This document shows, in pieces, positions 1 to 5,652 of a DNA stretch of 5,652 bases. The position numbers were made by a program, and so were the translations under genes. Source of the DNA: Bacillota bacterium (GTDB lineage Bacteria > Bacillota > Clostridia > Acetivibrionales > DSM-2933); the NCBI GenBank assembly GCA_023441845.1, contig JAEZNF010000120.1, positions 1 through 5,652 of the forward strand, written 5' to 3'. Numbering within the stretch: the stretch's first letter is position 1; each line of letters opens with the position of its first letter. Under the pieces are notes generated by a model. It made no database searches. It was given only the letters and a program-made list of their open reading frames with translations, and was not told where the DNA came from.

Positions 1-1687
1 AAAGTGCAGGATCAGGGTTAAAGGACCAGGGTATTTGCCAAAGAAAAAGGAAGCTGAATTATTAGGCGGTAAGGCGTTGGAAAAAGGGTACAGGCTTGCA
101 TGTTATCATAAAATTAATGGCGATATCGACATATACCCTGATAATAAGGAAGGACAGGCAGTTATTGCTCAGGAAGGAATGGAAAGCACTTTTTATATAG
201 ATCCTTTTGTATCAAAGCTTAATGTAAAAATTGATTTGCCTGACATTAATGACCAGAGATCCCTTGTCGACAGGATTCTATCAGCTTCTAACGGCTGTAA
301 AATGTCTGGTTCGCTTCAAATATTTAGAGAACTGCCTGAAACGCTGAAAAATTGCAGTTTCGATGCTACATTAATCAGCATGGACAGGAAGATAATTTCT
401 GTTGAGCAGGGAAATACAAAAAAAAGAATAATCGGCGCTGCGTTTGATATTGGGACAACCACTATTGTAGGTTACCTGGCGGATCTTGAGACAGGGGACA
501 GAATTGCTGTGAAATCAACACTTAATCCGCAGAGGATATTTGGAGCGGATGTTATTTCAAGGATAAACCATACCAGCCGGTCCAAAGAGGCCATGAGTGA
601 AATGAACGGGCATCTTATGGACTGCATAAATGATTTGATAAAACAACTGGCAGAAGAAAACGGTTTAAAGGAGAACGACATTTATCTGGCCTCTTTTGCC
701 GGCAATACCACCATGATGCATTTTCTGATGAATATTCCTGCAAATGACATTGCTATATCACCTTTTATTCCGGTAACTACGGATTCATATAAAATAAAGG
801 CTGCCGAAATTGGGCTTAATATTAATCGGAACGGATTTGCTCTGCTTCTGCCGTCAGTATCGGCCTATATCGGTGCCGATACGGTAGCGGCGGTCCTTTC
901 GAGCCGTATGTACAGGAGCAAAAAAATTACGCTCCTTATTGATATAGGTACTAACGGAGAGATTGTTCTTGGAAACAGCAAGTGGATGTACTCCTGTTCC
1001 ACAGCGGCAGGTCCGGCGTTTGAGGGAGCCAGCATAAGAAACGGAATTGGCGGGATTGAAGGAGCGATAGACAGGGTTTCATATGACGGCAGGCTTGAAA
1101 TAAGTACGATAGGCGGCAAAAGAGCTGTTGGTATATGTGGATCGGGAATTGTAGATGTGGTTTCCATGATGCTTGAAACAGGTATAGTCTCAAAAAACGG
1201 CAGGATTAAAGAGCCGGAGGAGATTTTAAATACGCACGAGGATTTGGCACGGAGGGTTGTGAGCATTGACGGGGTTAAGTCGTTCCTGCTTTTAGGAAGT
1301 GAAGAATGCGAAGCCGACGGCGATATAGCCATAACCCAAAAGGATATCCGGGAACTGCAAACCGCAAAAGGCGCTATTGCAGCCGGTATAAGGGTTCTTA
1401 CGGCTGAAGCCGGAATAAAAATGAAGGATATAGACAGAGTATTCTTAGCAGGAGGCTTCGGCAGCTATATGGATATAGAAAGCGCCCATACGATTGGCCT
1501 GATACCGGCTGAACTTGCAGGGAAGGTTGCTGCGATAGGGAATGCTGCGGGGGCAGGGGCATTACAGGCGCTGCTGTCTAAAAAATTATATGATAAGGCC
1601 AGGGATATCAAGAAAAGAATCAAGTATATAGAACTTTCTTCATCAGAGGAGTTTATGGATCAATATATCGAGTGTATGAACTTTTAA
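1..1687 (+). CDS. RACo-like corrinoid activator (2Fe-2S ferredoxin plus ASKHA/DUF4445 domain), 5' partial
   Basis: Likely a cytoplasmic ATP-dependent activator that reduces inactive Co(II) corrinoid proteins back to Co(I), as RACo does for corrinoid methyltransferase systems. The frame is open from base 2, and codons 2-34 read KCRIRVKGPGY before the TTG at 35. The Cys at 5-7 followed by RLAC (Cys at 101-103) matches the last two cluster ligands of a 2Fe-2S ferredoxin domain, so the true start lies upstream and 35 is internal. Counting from the codon at 35, a linker/middle region precedes the ASKHA ATPase part: FDIGTTT (137-143), GNTTMMH (223-229), LLIDIGTNGE (300-309), CGSG (368-371) and LAGGFGSY (471-478). 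The visible 561 codons fit a family of about 600-640 residues, so only some tens of residues are missing. No frameshift is seen. The specific corrinoid partner (for example a methyltransferase or a methionine synthase) cannot be determined because the upstream genes are not visible. Family assignment is strong; substrate is inference. Confidence 0.9.
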   Translation, partial: KCRIRVKGPGYLPKKKEAELLGGKALEKGYRLACYHKINGDIDIYPDNKEGQAVIAQEGMESTFYIDPFVSKLNVKIDLPDINDQRSLVDRILSASNGCKMSGSLQIFRELPETLKNCSFDATLISMDRKIISVEQGNTKKRIIGAAFDIGTTTIVGYLADLETGDRIAVKSTLNPQRIFGADVISRINHTSRSKEAMSEMNGHLMDCINDLIKQLAEENGLKENDIYLASFAGNTTMMHFLMNIPANDIAISPFIPVTTDSYKIKAAEIGLNINRNGFALLLPSVSAYIGADTVAAVLSSRMYRSKKITLLIDIGTNGEIVLGNSKWMYSCSTAAGPAFEGASIRNGIGGIEGAIDRVSYDGRLEISTIGGKRAVGICGSGIVDVVSMMLETGIVSKNGRIKEPEEILNTHEDLARRVVSIDGVKSFLLLGSEECEADGDIAITQKDIRELQTAKGAIAAGIRVLTAEAGIKMKDIDRVFLAGGFGSYMDIESAHTIGLIPAELAGKVAAIGNAAGAGALQALLSKKLYDKARDIKKRIKYIELSSSEEFMDQYIECMNF

Positions 1688-1758
1688 ATATTCTTTGTGT
1701 TTATTGATTTTGAAGGAGTTTGTGATTTTTTAGCGAATAATGTAAATAAATTATAACC

Positions 1759-1764
1759 GGGAGG
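1759..1764 (+). promoter_or_regulatory. Ribosome binding site of the zinc-ribbon gene
   Basis: GGGAGG lies 7 bases before the TTG at 1772. It decides this start: no ATG or GTG is better placed, and the TTG puts the first zinc-binding Cys at residue 8, as is usual for N-terminal zinc ribbons. Confidence 0.8.
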
Positions 1765-1771
1765 TATTGAA

Positions 1772-2443
1772 TTGGATACTTGGAATGTTAAATGCAGCTT
1801 TTGCGGGGAGGAATTATCATATGGTGCGAGGCGCTGTCCTTATTGCGGCAGCTTGCTTGGCAAAAATGTGAATAAACCGTATTCGGGAGAAACTTCGGGA
1901 ACTGGCAATATGTCTGGTGGAGATTCACAGCCATTTTCACAGCCGGTTCCTGCGGCAGCCGATAATGGACAGGATGTTTATAACCGGGAGGAAGCCGTTA
2001 GGGAAGCCTATGATAAGGATAAAGGTTATTATAATAACGAATACTCGGATCAAAATAAAAAGATCGATCTAAATAAAAAAGATGAGGGTCAGAGTACAGA
2101 TGGACAGGCGGGCAGCGTTAACACCCAATTTAGCAGCTATAGTGTGCCGGGTGCTGTAAATAATAACCCCGGTTCAACTTCTGGTATGGACTACCCTTAC
2201 AGATTCCAGGATAATGATACCGGTGAAAAGCCTTTAGGCAATGGGATGAAAGTGTTTTTAACAGCCTTAAGCACTTTTCCATGGATCGGCCAGCTTATAG
2301 GAATAATAGCAGCAATAGTCTTTATGAATTCGGAATATGATGCCGACAGGAAATCCTTTGGGGTGGCGCTGATGGTGTCATCTTTAACCTTTTTTGTGGT
2401 TGATTCGTGTTTGGGACTTTTAATAGCGATGGCTATTTCCTGA
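1772..2443 (+). CDS. Zinc-ribbon membrane protein of unknown function
   Basis: I do not recognise a specific family. The 223-residue protein has three parts. Residues 8-25 form a compact zinc ribbon with two CxxC pairs (C8, C11, C22, C25; CSFCGEE and CPYCGS). Residues about 31-155 are a low-complexity, probably disordered linker rich in Asn, Gly, Ser, Asp, Gln and Lys. Residues about 160-185 and 197-222 are two hydrophobic helices joined by a short charged loop (NSEYDADRKSFG). No signal peptide is present, so the zinc ribbon most likely faces the cytoplasm with a C-terminal membrane hairpin. The loop-plus-second-helix pattern loosely resembles small DUF4190-type membrane domains, but this is only an impression. 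Start is TTG, supported by GGGAGG seven bases upstream. It lies 84 bases after the activator gene and 40 before the folate gene, so co-transcription is possible. Catalytic function cannot be assigned. Confidence 0.85.
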   Translation: MDTWNVKCSFCGEELSYGARRCPYCGSLLGKNVNKPYSGETSGTGNMSGGDSQPFSQPVPAAADNGQDVYNREEAVREAYDKDKGYYNNEYSDQNKKIDLNKKDEGQSTDGQAGSVNTQFSSYSVPGAVNNNPGSTSGMDYPYRFQDNDTGEKPLGNGMKVFLTALSTFPWIGQLIGIIAAIVFMNSEYDADRKSFGVALMVSSLTFFVVDSCLGLLIAMAIS

Positions 2444-2472
2444 GGGTTATAAATATATTTTAAGCTTTTGGC

Positions 2473-2476
2473 GAGG
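2473..2476 (+). promoter_or_regulatory. Ribosome binding site of the cyclo-ligase gene
   Basis: GAGG lies 7 bases before the TTG at 2484. It supports a TTG start and an N-terminus that begins directly with the Lys-rich first helix expected for this enzyme. Confidence 0.65.
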
Positions 2477-2483
2477 TATAATA

Positions 2484-3062
2484 TTGAAAGACTGTAAGGA
2501 TATAATAAGAAAAACCGTTCTTGAAAAAAGGCGCCTGGTTTCGGAGCAGGAAAAAAGCATAAAAAGCACGCGTATAATAGAAAGCTTGCTAAAAGGGGAA
2601 ATGTATAAAAAAAGCAGGCTTGTAATGTGCTATGTTGATTTTGACGGTGAAGTTGAGACAAGGGATTTTATGATGAGGTGTATTGCCGACCGAAAGAGAC
2701 TTGCCGTGCCGGCTGTTATAAAACGTGTAAATGAAGGCAGGATAATTATTGCGTCAGAGGTATTTGACCTTGATAAGGATTTGGAGAAGGGGCATTTTGG
2801 CATCTTAGAGCCGGGGAAGGGTGCCATAAGAGAAATATGCCCATCTGAGATTGATCTGGCGGTAGTACCGGGTGTAGCCTTCGACATTAAAAGAAACCGT
2901 ATAGGATTTGGAGCGGGTTATTACGACAGATTTCTTAAGGATACCGGAAAGGAATGCTTTAAAGTCGGTATTGCTTATGAGTTTCAGATATATGAAAATG
3001 TTCCGGTTGATGTTTATGATATGTCAATGGATATGATAATAACCGAAGACAGGTTAATATAA
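2484..3062 (+). CDS. ygfA: 5-formyltetrahydrofolate cyclo-ligase (methenyl-THF synthetase)
   Basis: Cytoplasmic enzyme that uses ATP to convert 5-formyltetrahydrofolate to 5,10-methenyltetrahydrofolate, returning a stored or inhibitory folate to the C1 pool. At 192 residues it has the usual family length. Evidence in order: a basic N-terminal helix (about residues 4-36, with KDIIRK), a Rossmann-like strand and substrate region at LVMCYVDFDGEVETR (46-60), KRLAVPAV (71-78), FGILEP (105-110) and the family signature VVPGVAFD (127-134) followed by RIGFGAGYYDRF (139-150), the ATP/phosphate-binding glycine-rich stretch. The C-terminus MDMIITED (182-189) also matches the family. Start is TTG with GAGG seven bases upstream. 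It follows the zinc-ribbon gene by only 40 bases with no terminator visible, so the two are probably co-transcribed. The nearby corrinoid activator offers a one-carbon theme. Also called fau in some genomes. No anomaly seen. Confidence 0.95.
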   Translation: MKDCKDIIRKTVLEKRRLVSEQEKSIKSTRIIESLLKGEMYKKSRLVMCYVDFDGEVETRDFMMRCIADRKRLAVPAVIKRVNEGRIIIASEVFDLDKDLEKGHFGILEPGKGAIREICPSEIDLAVVPGVAFDIKRNRIGFGAGYYDRFLKDTGKECFKVGIAYEFQIYENVPVDVYDMSMDMIITEDRLI

Positions 3063-3140
3063 AGTAATATAAGACTTTAGTTTTAAATATTATCTATAGA
3101 GCGGTTATACATTGACAAACGACTAATTTACCCGACACGA

Positions 3141-3146
3141 GAGAGG
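3141..3146 (+). promoter_or_regulatory. Ribosome binding site of the CPBP protease gene
   Basis: GAGAGG lies 8 bases before the ATG at 3155. It selects this ATG over the overlapping out-of-frame TTG at 3151. It is the only one of the four visible starts that is ATG. Confidence 0.7.
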
Positions 3147-3154
3147 ATGATTGG

Positions 3155-4105
3155 ATGAAAAACAAAATTACTGTTACGGGAGCTAATATAACATTCTTTG
3201 CATTTGCGGTGGCATTTATTTTTTTTCAGTTTGCTTTGATGGTACCTGCACTCTTATACGGTGACCCAGAGAAGTTTTCGCTTGATTTTTTTATACCTAT
3301 TACCCTTATTAGTGAGTACGTACTGATTCTGGTACCTGTTATTGTATATGTCCTGATAAAAAAATTAAATGTAAAGGAGGTATTCAGGCTTAATAATCCG
3401 GGATTCCTTCCATGCGTTGTCATAATATTAATTGCAATACCGGCAAGCCATGTTGCAGAAGCATTTAATGTTTTTGTTTTATATATACTGGAACTGTTTG
3501 GGAAATTGCCCGAGTCGCCCATTCCTGTTCCTCAGAACATAGCCAGTCTTATTGTCAGCCTTTTAGTTATTGCGGTTACTCCCGGTATATGCGAGGAACT
3601 TCTTAACAGGGGTATAATGATGAAGGCTTATGAGAACAGAGGAACTATGAAAGCTGTTGTAATATCTGCGATACTATTCGGGATATTCCATTTTAACATT
3701 ATGAATTTATTCGGACCTATTCTTTTAGGACTTCTGATCGGTTATTATGTAGTAAAGACAAACTCAATCTTTGCAGGTATGCTTGCACATTTTCTAAATA
3801 ATGCATATTCAATGATTTCTCTATATTTAACAAGGGACCAGTATTCTACCGAACAGGCAATTACACTTGATGTGCTTATAAGGACTACCATAGTCGGTGT
3901 TGCAGCAAGCGTTCTTGTGTTTATACTGCTCTTGCTATTTAATAAGGTGACAAAGAACCGCAGCAGTTTTAGACCGTCTGTCGGAAGTGTAGGCAGTGAC
4001 ATATTGGCGGTTATTTCACATTGGCCTATGATTGTAGTCTTATGTCTTTATTTCTTTATGTTTGCGCTGACGGTTATTGCGGTATTGGCTGGAAACCTGC
4101 AATAA
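3155..4105 (+). CDS. CPBP family intramembrane glutamic protease (CAAX protease/Abi family)
   Basis: Integral membrane protein of 316 residues related to Rce1-type CAAX proteases. All conserved motifs are present. Motif 1 is CEELLNRG (residues 146-153) with the EExxxR pattern: E147, E148 and R152. Motif 2 is FGIFHFN (175-181), an FxxxH pattern ending at H179. Motif 3 is HFLNN (212-216), giving HxxxN with H212 and N216. The catalytic set (paired Glu, two His, Asn) therefore looks intact. Hydrophobic segments lie roughly at 11-35, 46-68, 85-112, 128-145, 165-180, 183-200, 243-263 and 290-312, so about eight membrane helices. A polar segment (264-284) precedes the last helix. Bacterial relatives include proteins linked to bacteriocin self-immunity and membrane-protein processing, but most have no known substrate, and no bacteriocin gene is nearby. 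The 92-base gap upstream has no convincing promoter. Confidence 0.92.
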   Translation: MKNKITVTGANITFFAFAVAFIFFQFALMVPALLYGDPEKFSLDFFIPITLISEYVLILVPVIVYVLIKKLNVKEVFRLNNPGFLPCVVIILIAIPASHVAEAFNVFVLYILELFGKLPESPIPVPQNIASLIVSLLVIAVTPGICEELLNRGIMMKAYENRGTMKAVVISAILFGIFHFNIMNLFGPILLGLLIGYYVVKTNSIFAGMLAHFLNNAYSMISLYLTRDQYSTEQAITLDVLIRTTIVGVAASVLVFILLLLFNKVTKNRSSFRPSVGSVGSDILAVISHWPMIVVLCLYFFMFALTVIAVLAGNLQ

Positions 4106-4143
4106 AGCATGCAGGGAATGATCTGTAATCAATAATTTGCTAT

Positions 4144-4165
4144 GCCATTATTGGCTTTTATATTT
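4144..4165 (+). terminator. Weak stem-loop with T-rich tail after the CPBP gene (tentative)
   Basis: GCCA (4144-4147) and TGGC (4152-4155) can pair around a TTAT loop, followed by TTTTATATTT. An overlapping AT-rich alternative pairs CAATAAT (4130-4136) with ATTATTG (4147-4153). The stem is only four base pairs, short for an intrinsic terminator, but it lies in the expected place 39 bases after the CPBP stop codon. Confidence 0.25.
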
Positions 4166-4186
4166 CTATTAAAGTGATAAAGGGTA

Positions 4187-4192
4187 TATAAT
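4187..4192 (+). promoter_or_regulatory. Candidate -10 box (TATAAT) for rpoN
   Basis: A perfect TATAAT lies 26 bases before the rpoN Shine-Dalgarno sequence and would give a leader of about 30 bases. The -35 region is poor: TTTCTA at 18-base spacing matches TTGACA at three of six positions. The box sits inside the AT-only inverted repeat TATATAA/TTATATA (4185-4201), and the local DNA is so AT-rich that a chance match is possible. Confidence 0.4.
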
Positions 4193-4217
4193 ATTTATAT
4201 AAAGGCTTTAAATTAAG

Positions 4218-4224
4218 AAGGTGG
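4218..4224 (+). promoter_or_regulatory. Ribosome binding site that places the rpoN start at TTG 4230
   Basis: AAGGTGG, preceded by AAGA, resembles AAGGAGG and ends 5 bases before the TTG at 4230. It overlaps the GTG at 4221, which would have no usable site of its own. This favours the TTG. Confidence 0.7.
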
Positions 4225-4229
4225 ATACC

Positions 4230-5594
4230 TTGAATTTTAGTTTTGACTTGAATTTGGTTCAATCTCAGAAGCTGGTACTTACACCGCAGGTAAAGCAGGC
4301 CCTGGAGATACTGGGAATGAGCAGCCAGGAATTGTTTGAGTATGTTGAAGAAGAGATGGAGACTAATCCTGCGTTGGAAGCTGCGGATGACAGTGAAATA
4401 GATGAACACGAGAACTACAATGAAAAACTTGATGAGGATGAATGGGAAGAAGCTGTACATAAAGGTAAACGGTATGAAATACAAGATGTCGGCACTATTG
4501 ATTTTACAATCGATGAATCTTCAGTCAGGCTTTCTCTGAAAGAACACTTGATGTTCCAACTTAATACTTACGATCTGGGTGAGGAATTCAGGGCAATAGG
4601 AGAGTATATCATTGACAATACAGATGAAAACGGCTATCTGACGGCTGAGCTTTCGGAAATAGCCGCATATTTTAATGTCCCGGCAAAGAGGGTTATTAAG
4701 GTACTTGAAATTCTGCAGACCTTCGACCCGCCCGGAATATGTGCCAGAAATTTAAAGGAATGCCTTCTTATTCAATTGAGGCAAATGGATATTGTAGATG
4801 AAAATGCCTTTATGTTGGTTGAACAACACCTTGATAGTCTTGCAGGCAATAAGATTAGCAAGGTTGCAAAAAGTACAGGGCTTAGTGTGCAGAGAATAAC
4901 CGGGATTTATGAGGTTATAAAAAAATTGGAGCCGAAACCGGGAAGGGAGTTTTACAACTCTGATGATGTGAAATATATATTTCCTGATTGTATGGTGAAG
5001 AAGATAGATAACAGGCTTGAGGTCCTTATAAATGAAGAATCGTTTCCGGTGGTAAATATATGCAGTTATTACCGTAAGGTTGTAAAGGAAGACATAAACG
5101 TAGAGGCCAGAAAGTTTATTCAGAGCAGGATTGACAGCGGACAGCGGCTCATAGAGTGCATTGAGCTGCGTAAGAATGCAATAAGGAAGATAGCGGAATG
5201 CATTGTTACAAAACAGGCGGAATTTTTTAAAAAAGGGAAAAGCTTTATAAAGCCCCTTACAATGCTGCAAATTGCCCGGGAGACAGATATGCACGAGTCA
5301 ATTGTAGGAAGAACGGTTAATTCCAAATACCTGCAGTGTTCATGGGGGGTTTTTGAACTCAGATATTTCTTTACGGCAAAAGCTTCCGATAGGTACGGTA
5401 AAAATCTTTCAAATGAGGATATCAGGAAGAGACTGGAGTATTTGTTGGAAAATGAAGATAAAACGGCTCCGCTGACTGATTCCGAGCTTTGGGAGATGCT
5501 AATGAATGAAGGTGTGAAAATATCCAGGAGAACTGTGGCAAAATACAGGCTGGAACTGGGAATTCCCGCTGCTTTTAAAAGAAAAAATACTTAG
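4230..5594 (+). CDS. rpoN: RNA polymerase sigma-54 factor RpoN
   Basis: Alternative sigma factor that directs RNA polymerase to -24/-12 promoters and needs AAA+ enhancer-binding activators to open DNA. The frame extends to a GTG at 4221, but the ribosome binding site supports TTG at 4230, giving 454 residues beginning MNFSFDLNL. Residue numbers here count from the GTG. Region I, the activator-response region, covers about 7-52 (LVQSQKLVLTPQVKQALEIL). Region II is a short acidic linker (about 55-80, DEDEWEE). The core-binding domain spans about 100-250 and includes FDPPGICARNLKECL (168-182). The helix-turn-helix is about 346-372 (ARETDMHESIVGRTVNSKYL), followed by GVFELRYFF. The RpoN box is SRRTVAKYRL (435-444), against the canonical ARRTVAKYRE: the RRTVAKYR core is intact. 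All regions are present, so it should be functional. In many clostridia rpoN precedes cggR and glycolytic genes; downstream is outside the window. Confidence 0.97.
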   Translation: MNFSFDLNLVQSQKLVLTPQVKQALEILGMSSQELFEYVEEEMETNPALEAADDSEIDEHENYNEKLDEDEWEEAVHKGKRYEIQDVGTIDFTIDESSVRLSLKEHLMFQLNTYDLGEEFRAIGEYIIDNTDENGYLTAELSEIAAYFNVPAKRVIKVLEILQTFDPPGICARNLKECLLIQLRQMDIVDENAFMLVEQHLDSLAGNKISKVAKSTGLSVQRITGIYEVIKKLEPKPGREFYNSDDVKYIFPDCMVKKIDNRLEVLINEESFPVVNICSYYRKVVKEDINVEARKFIQSRIDSGQRLIECIELRKNAIRKIAECIVTKQAEFFKKGKSFIKPLTMLQIARETDMHESIVGRTVNSKYLQCSWGVFELRYFFTAKASDRYGKNLSNEDIRKRLEYLLENEDKTAPLTDSELWEMLMNEGVKISRRTVAKYRLELGIPAAFKRKNT

Positions 5595-5629
5595 CGAAGC
5601 GAAACGACCAGCCACGAGCATAAAAGACG
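5595..5629. other. Non-coding leader of the terminal palindrome
   Basis: This stretch begins immediately after the rpoN TAG. It holds the short direct repeat GCGAA-GCGAA followed by ACGA, then a GC-richer segment, then AAAAGACG leading into the palindrome. No open reading frame or ribosome binding site is seen. It may be part of the same repeat unit as the palindrome. Confidence 0.4.
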
Positions 5630-5652
5630 AGTCAGAGGACTGTCCTCTGACT
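5630..5652 (+). repeat. Perfect inverted repeat at the window edge, candidate rpoN terminator or dispersed palindrome
   Basis: AGTCAGAGGAC (5630-5640) and GTCCTCTGACT (5642-5652) are exact reverse complements around a single T at 5641. As RNA it would form about ten base pairs with a three-base loop. Just before it lies AAAAGACG (5622-5629). If the sequence beyond the window continues CGTCTTTT, the stem would extend and end in a T-run, making a classic bidirectional intrinsic terminator. The T-run itself is not visible. The stem is much more GC-rich than its surroundings, and similar GTCAGAGGAC-type palindromes occur, as I recall, as dispersed intergenic repeats in Clostridia; that is unverified. 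Confidence 0.75.

Noticed and set aside
865..1332. 155-codon open frame on the minus strand inside the activator gene
   Set aside because: It is a shadow of the ASKHA domain coding sequence; the Ser/Pro/Ile-rich translation is typical of antisense frames.
1688..1771. Promoter or terminator between the activator and zinc-ribbon genes
   Set aside because: AATAAT (1736-1741) and TATAAC (1752-1757) resemble -10 boxes, but no partner -35 box is properly spaced, and no GC-rich hairpin with a T-run is present.
2412..2428. GG-N10-GC spacing resembling a sigma-54 promoter upstream of the cyclo-ligase gene
   Set aside because: Only the GG and GC spacing fits; the rest does not match TGGCAC-N5-TTGC and it lies inside the coding end of the zinc-ribbon gene. 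Chance is the likely explanation.
2197..2661. 154-codon open frame on the minus strand
   Set aside because: It spans the end of the zinc-ribbon gene, the gap and the start of the cyclo-ligase gene, whose + strand products have clear family or domain features. It has no recognisable motif of its own.
3112..3117. Perfect TTGACA -35 box before the CPBP gene
   Set aside because: At spacings of 16 to 18 bases there is only GACACG-like sequence, with no resemblance to TATAAT.
4752..5294. 180-codon open frame on the minus strand inside rpoN
   Set aside because: It lies entirely within the well-conserved RpoN coding region and shows no domain or ribosome binding site support; it is a shadow.

Overview
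The window is AT-rich DNA with five tightly packed genes, all on the + strand. It suggests an anaerobic Gram-positive bacterium of the Clostridia. The reasons are strong Gram-positive ribosome binding sites, frequent TTG starts, a corrinoid-protein activator of the RACo type next to a folate C1 gene, and a sigma-54 gene in an AT-rich background. The exact genus cannot be read from the sequence.

Layout: (1) Positions 1-1687 hold most of a RACo-like reductive activator of corrinoid proteins. Its 5' end lies outside the window: the reading frame is open from base 2 and carries the last part of a 2Fe-2S ferredoxin domain, so the in-frame TTG at 35 is not the real start. (2) 1772-2443 is an unrecognised membrane protein with an N-terminal zinc ribbon, a low-complexity linker and a two-helix membrane hairpin. 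(3) 2484-3062 is 5-formyltetrahydrofolate cyclo-ligase. (4) 3155-4105 is a CPBP-family (CAAX protease/Abi) intramembrane protease with all of its motifs intact. (5) 4230-5594 is the sigma-54 factor RpoN, better started at a TTG at 4230 than at the GTG at 4221. (6) 5595-5652 is non-coding and ends in a perfect 23-bp inverted repeat that runs into the window edge. It is either the rpoN terminator or a copy of a dispersed palindromic repeat.

The gaps between genes are 84, 40, 92 and 124 bases. The first three genes could be one transcript. rpoN probably has its own promoter, because a TATAAT box lies 38 bases before its TTG. The activator and the cyclo-ligase both touch cobalamin/folate one-carbon metabolism, a plausible but unproven link. 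The other genes look like ordinary housekeeping or membrane functions. I see no phage, transposase, CRISPR, tRNA or rRNA. No clearly new system is visible; the best points to follow up are the terminal palindrome, the truncated activator gene and the unidentified zinc-ribbon protein.
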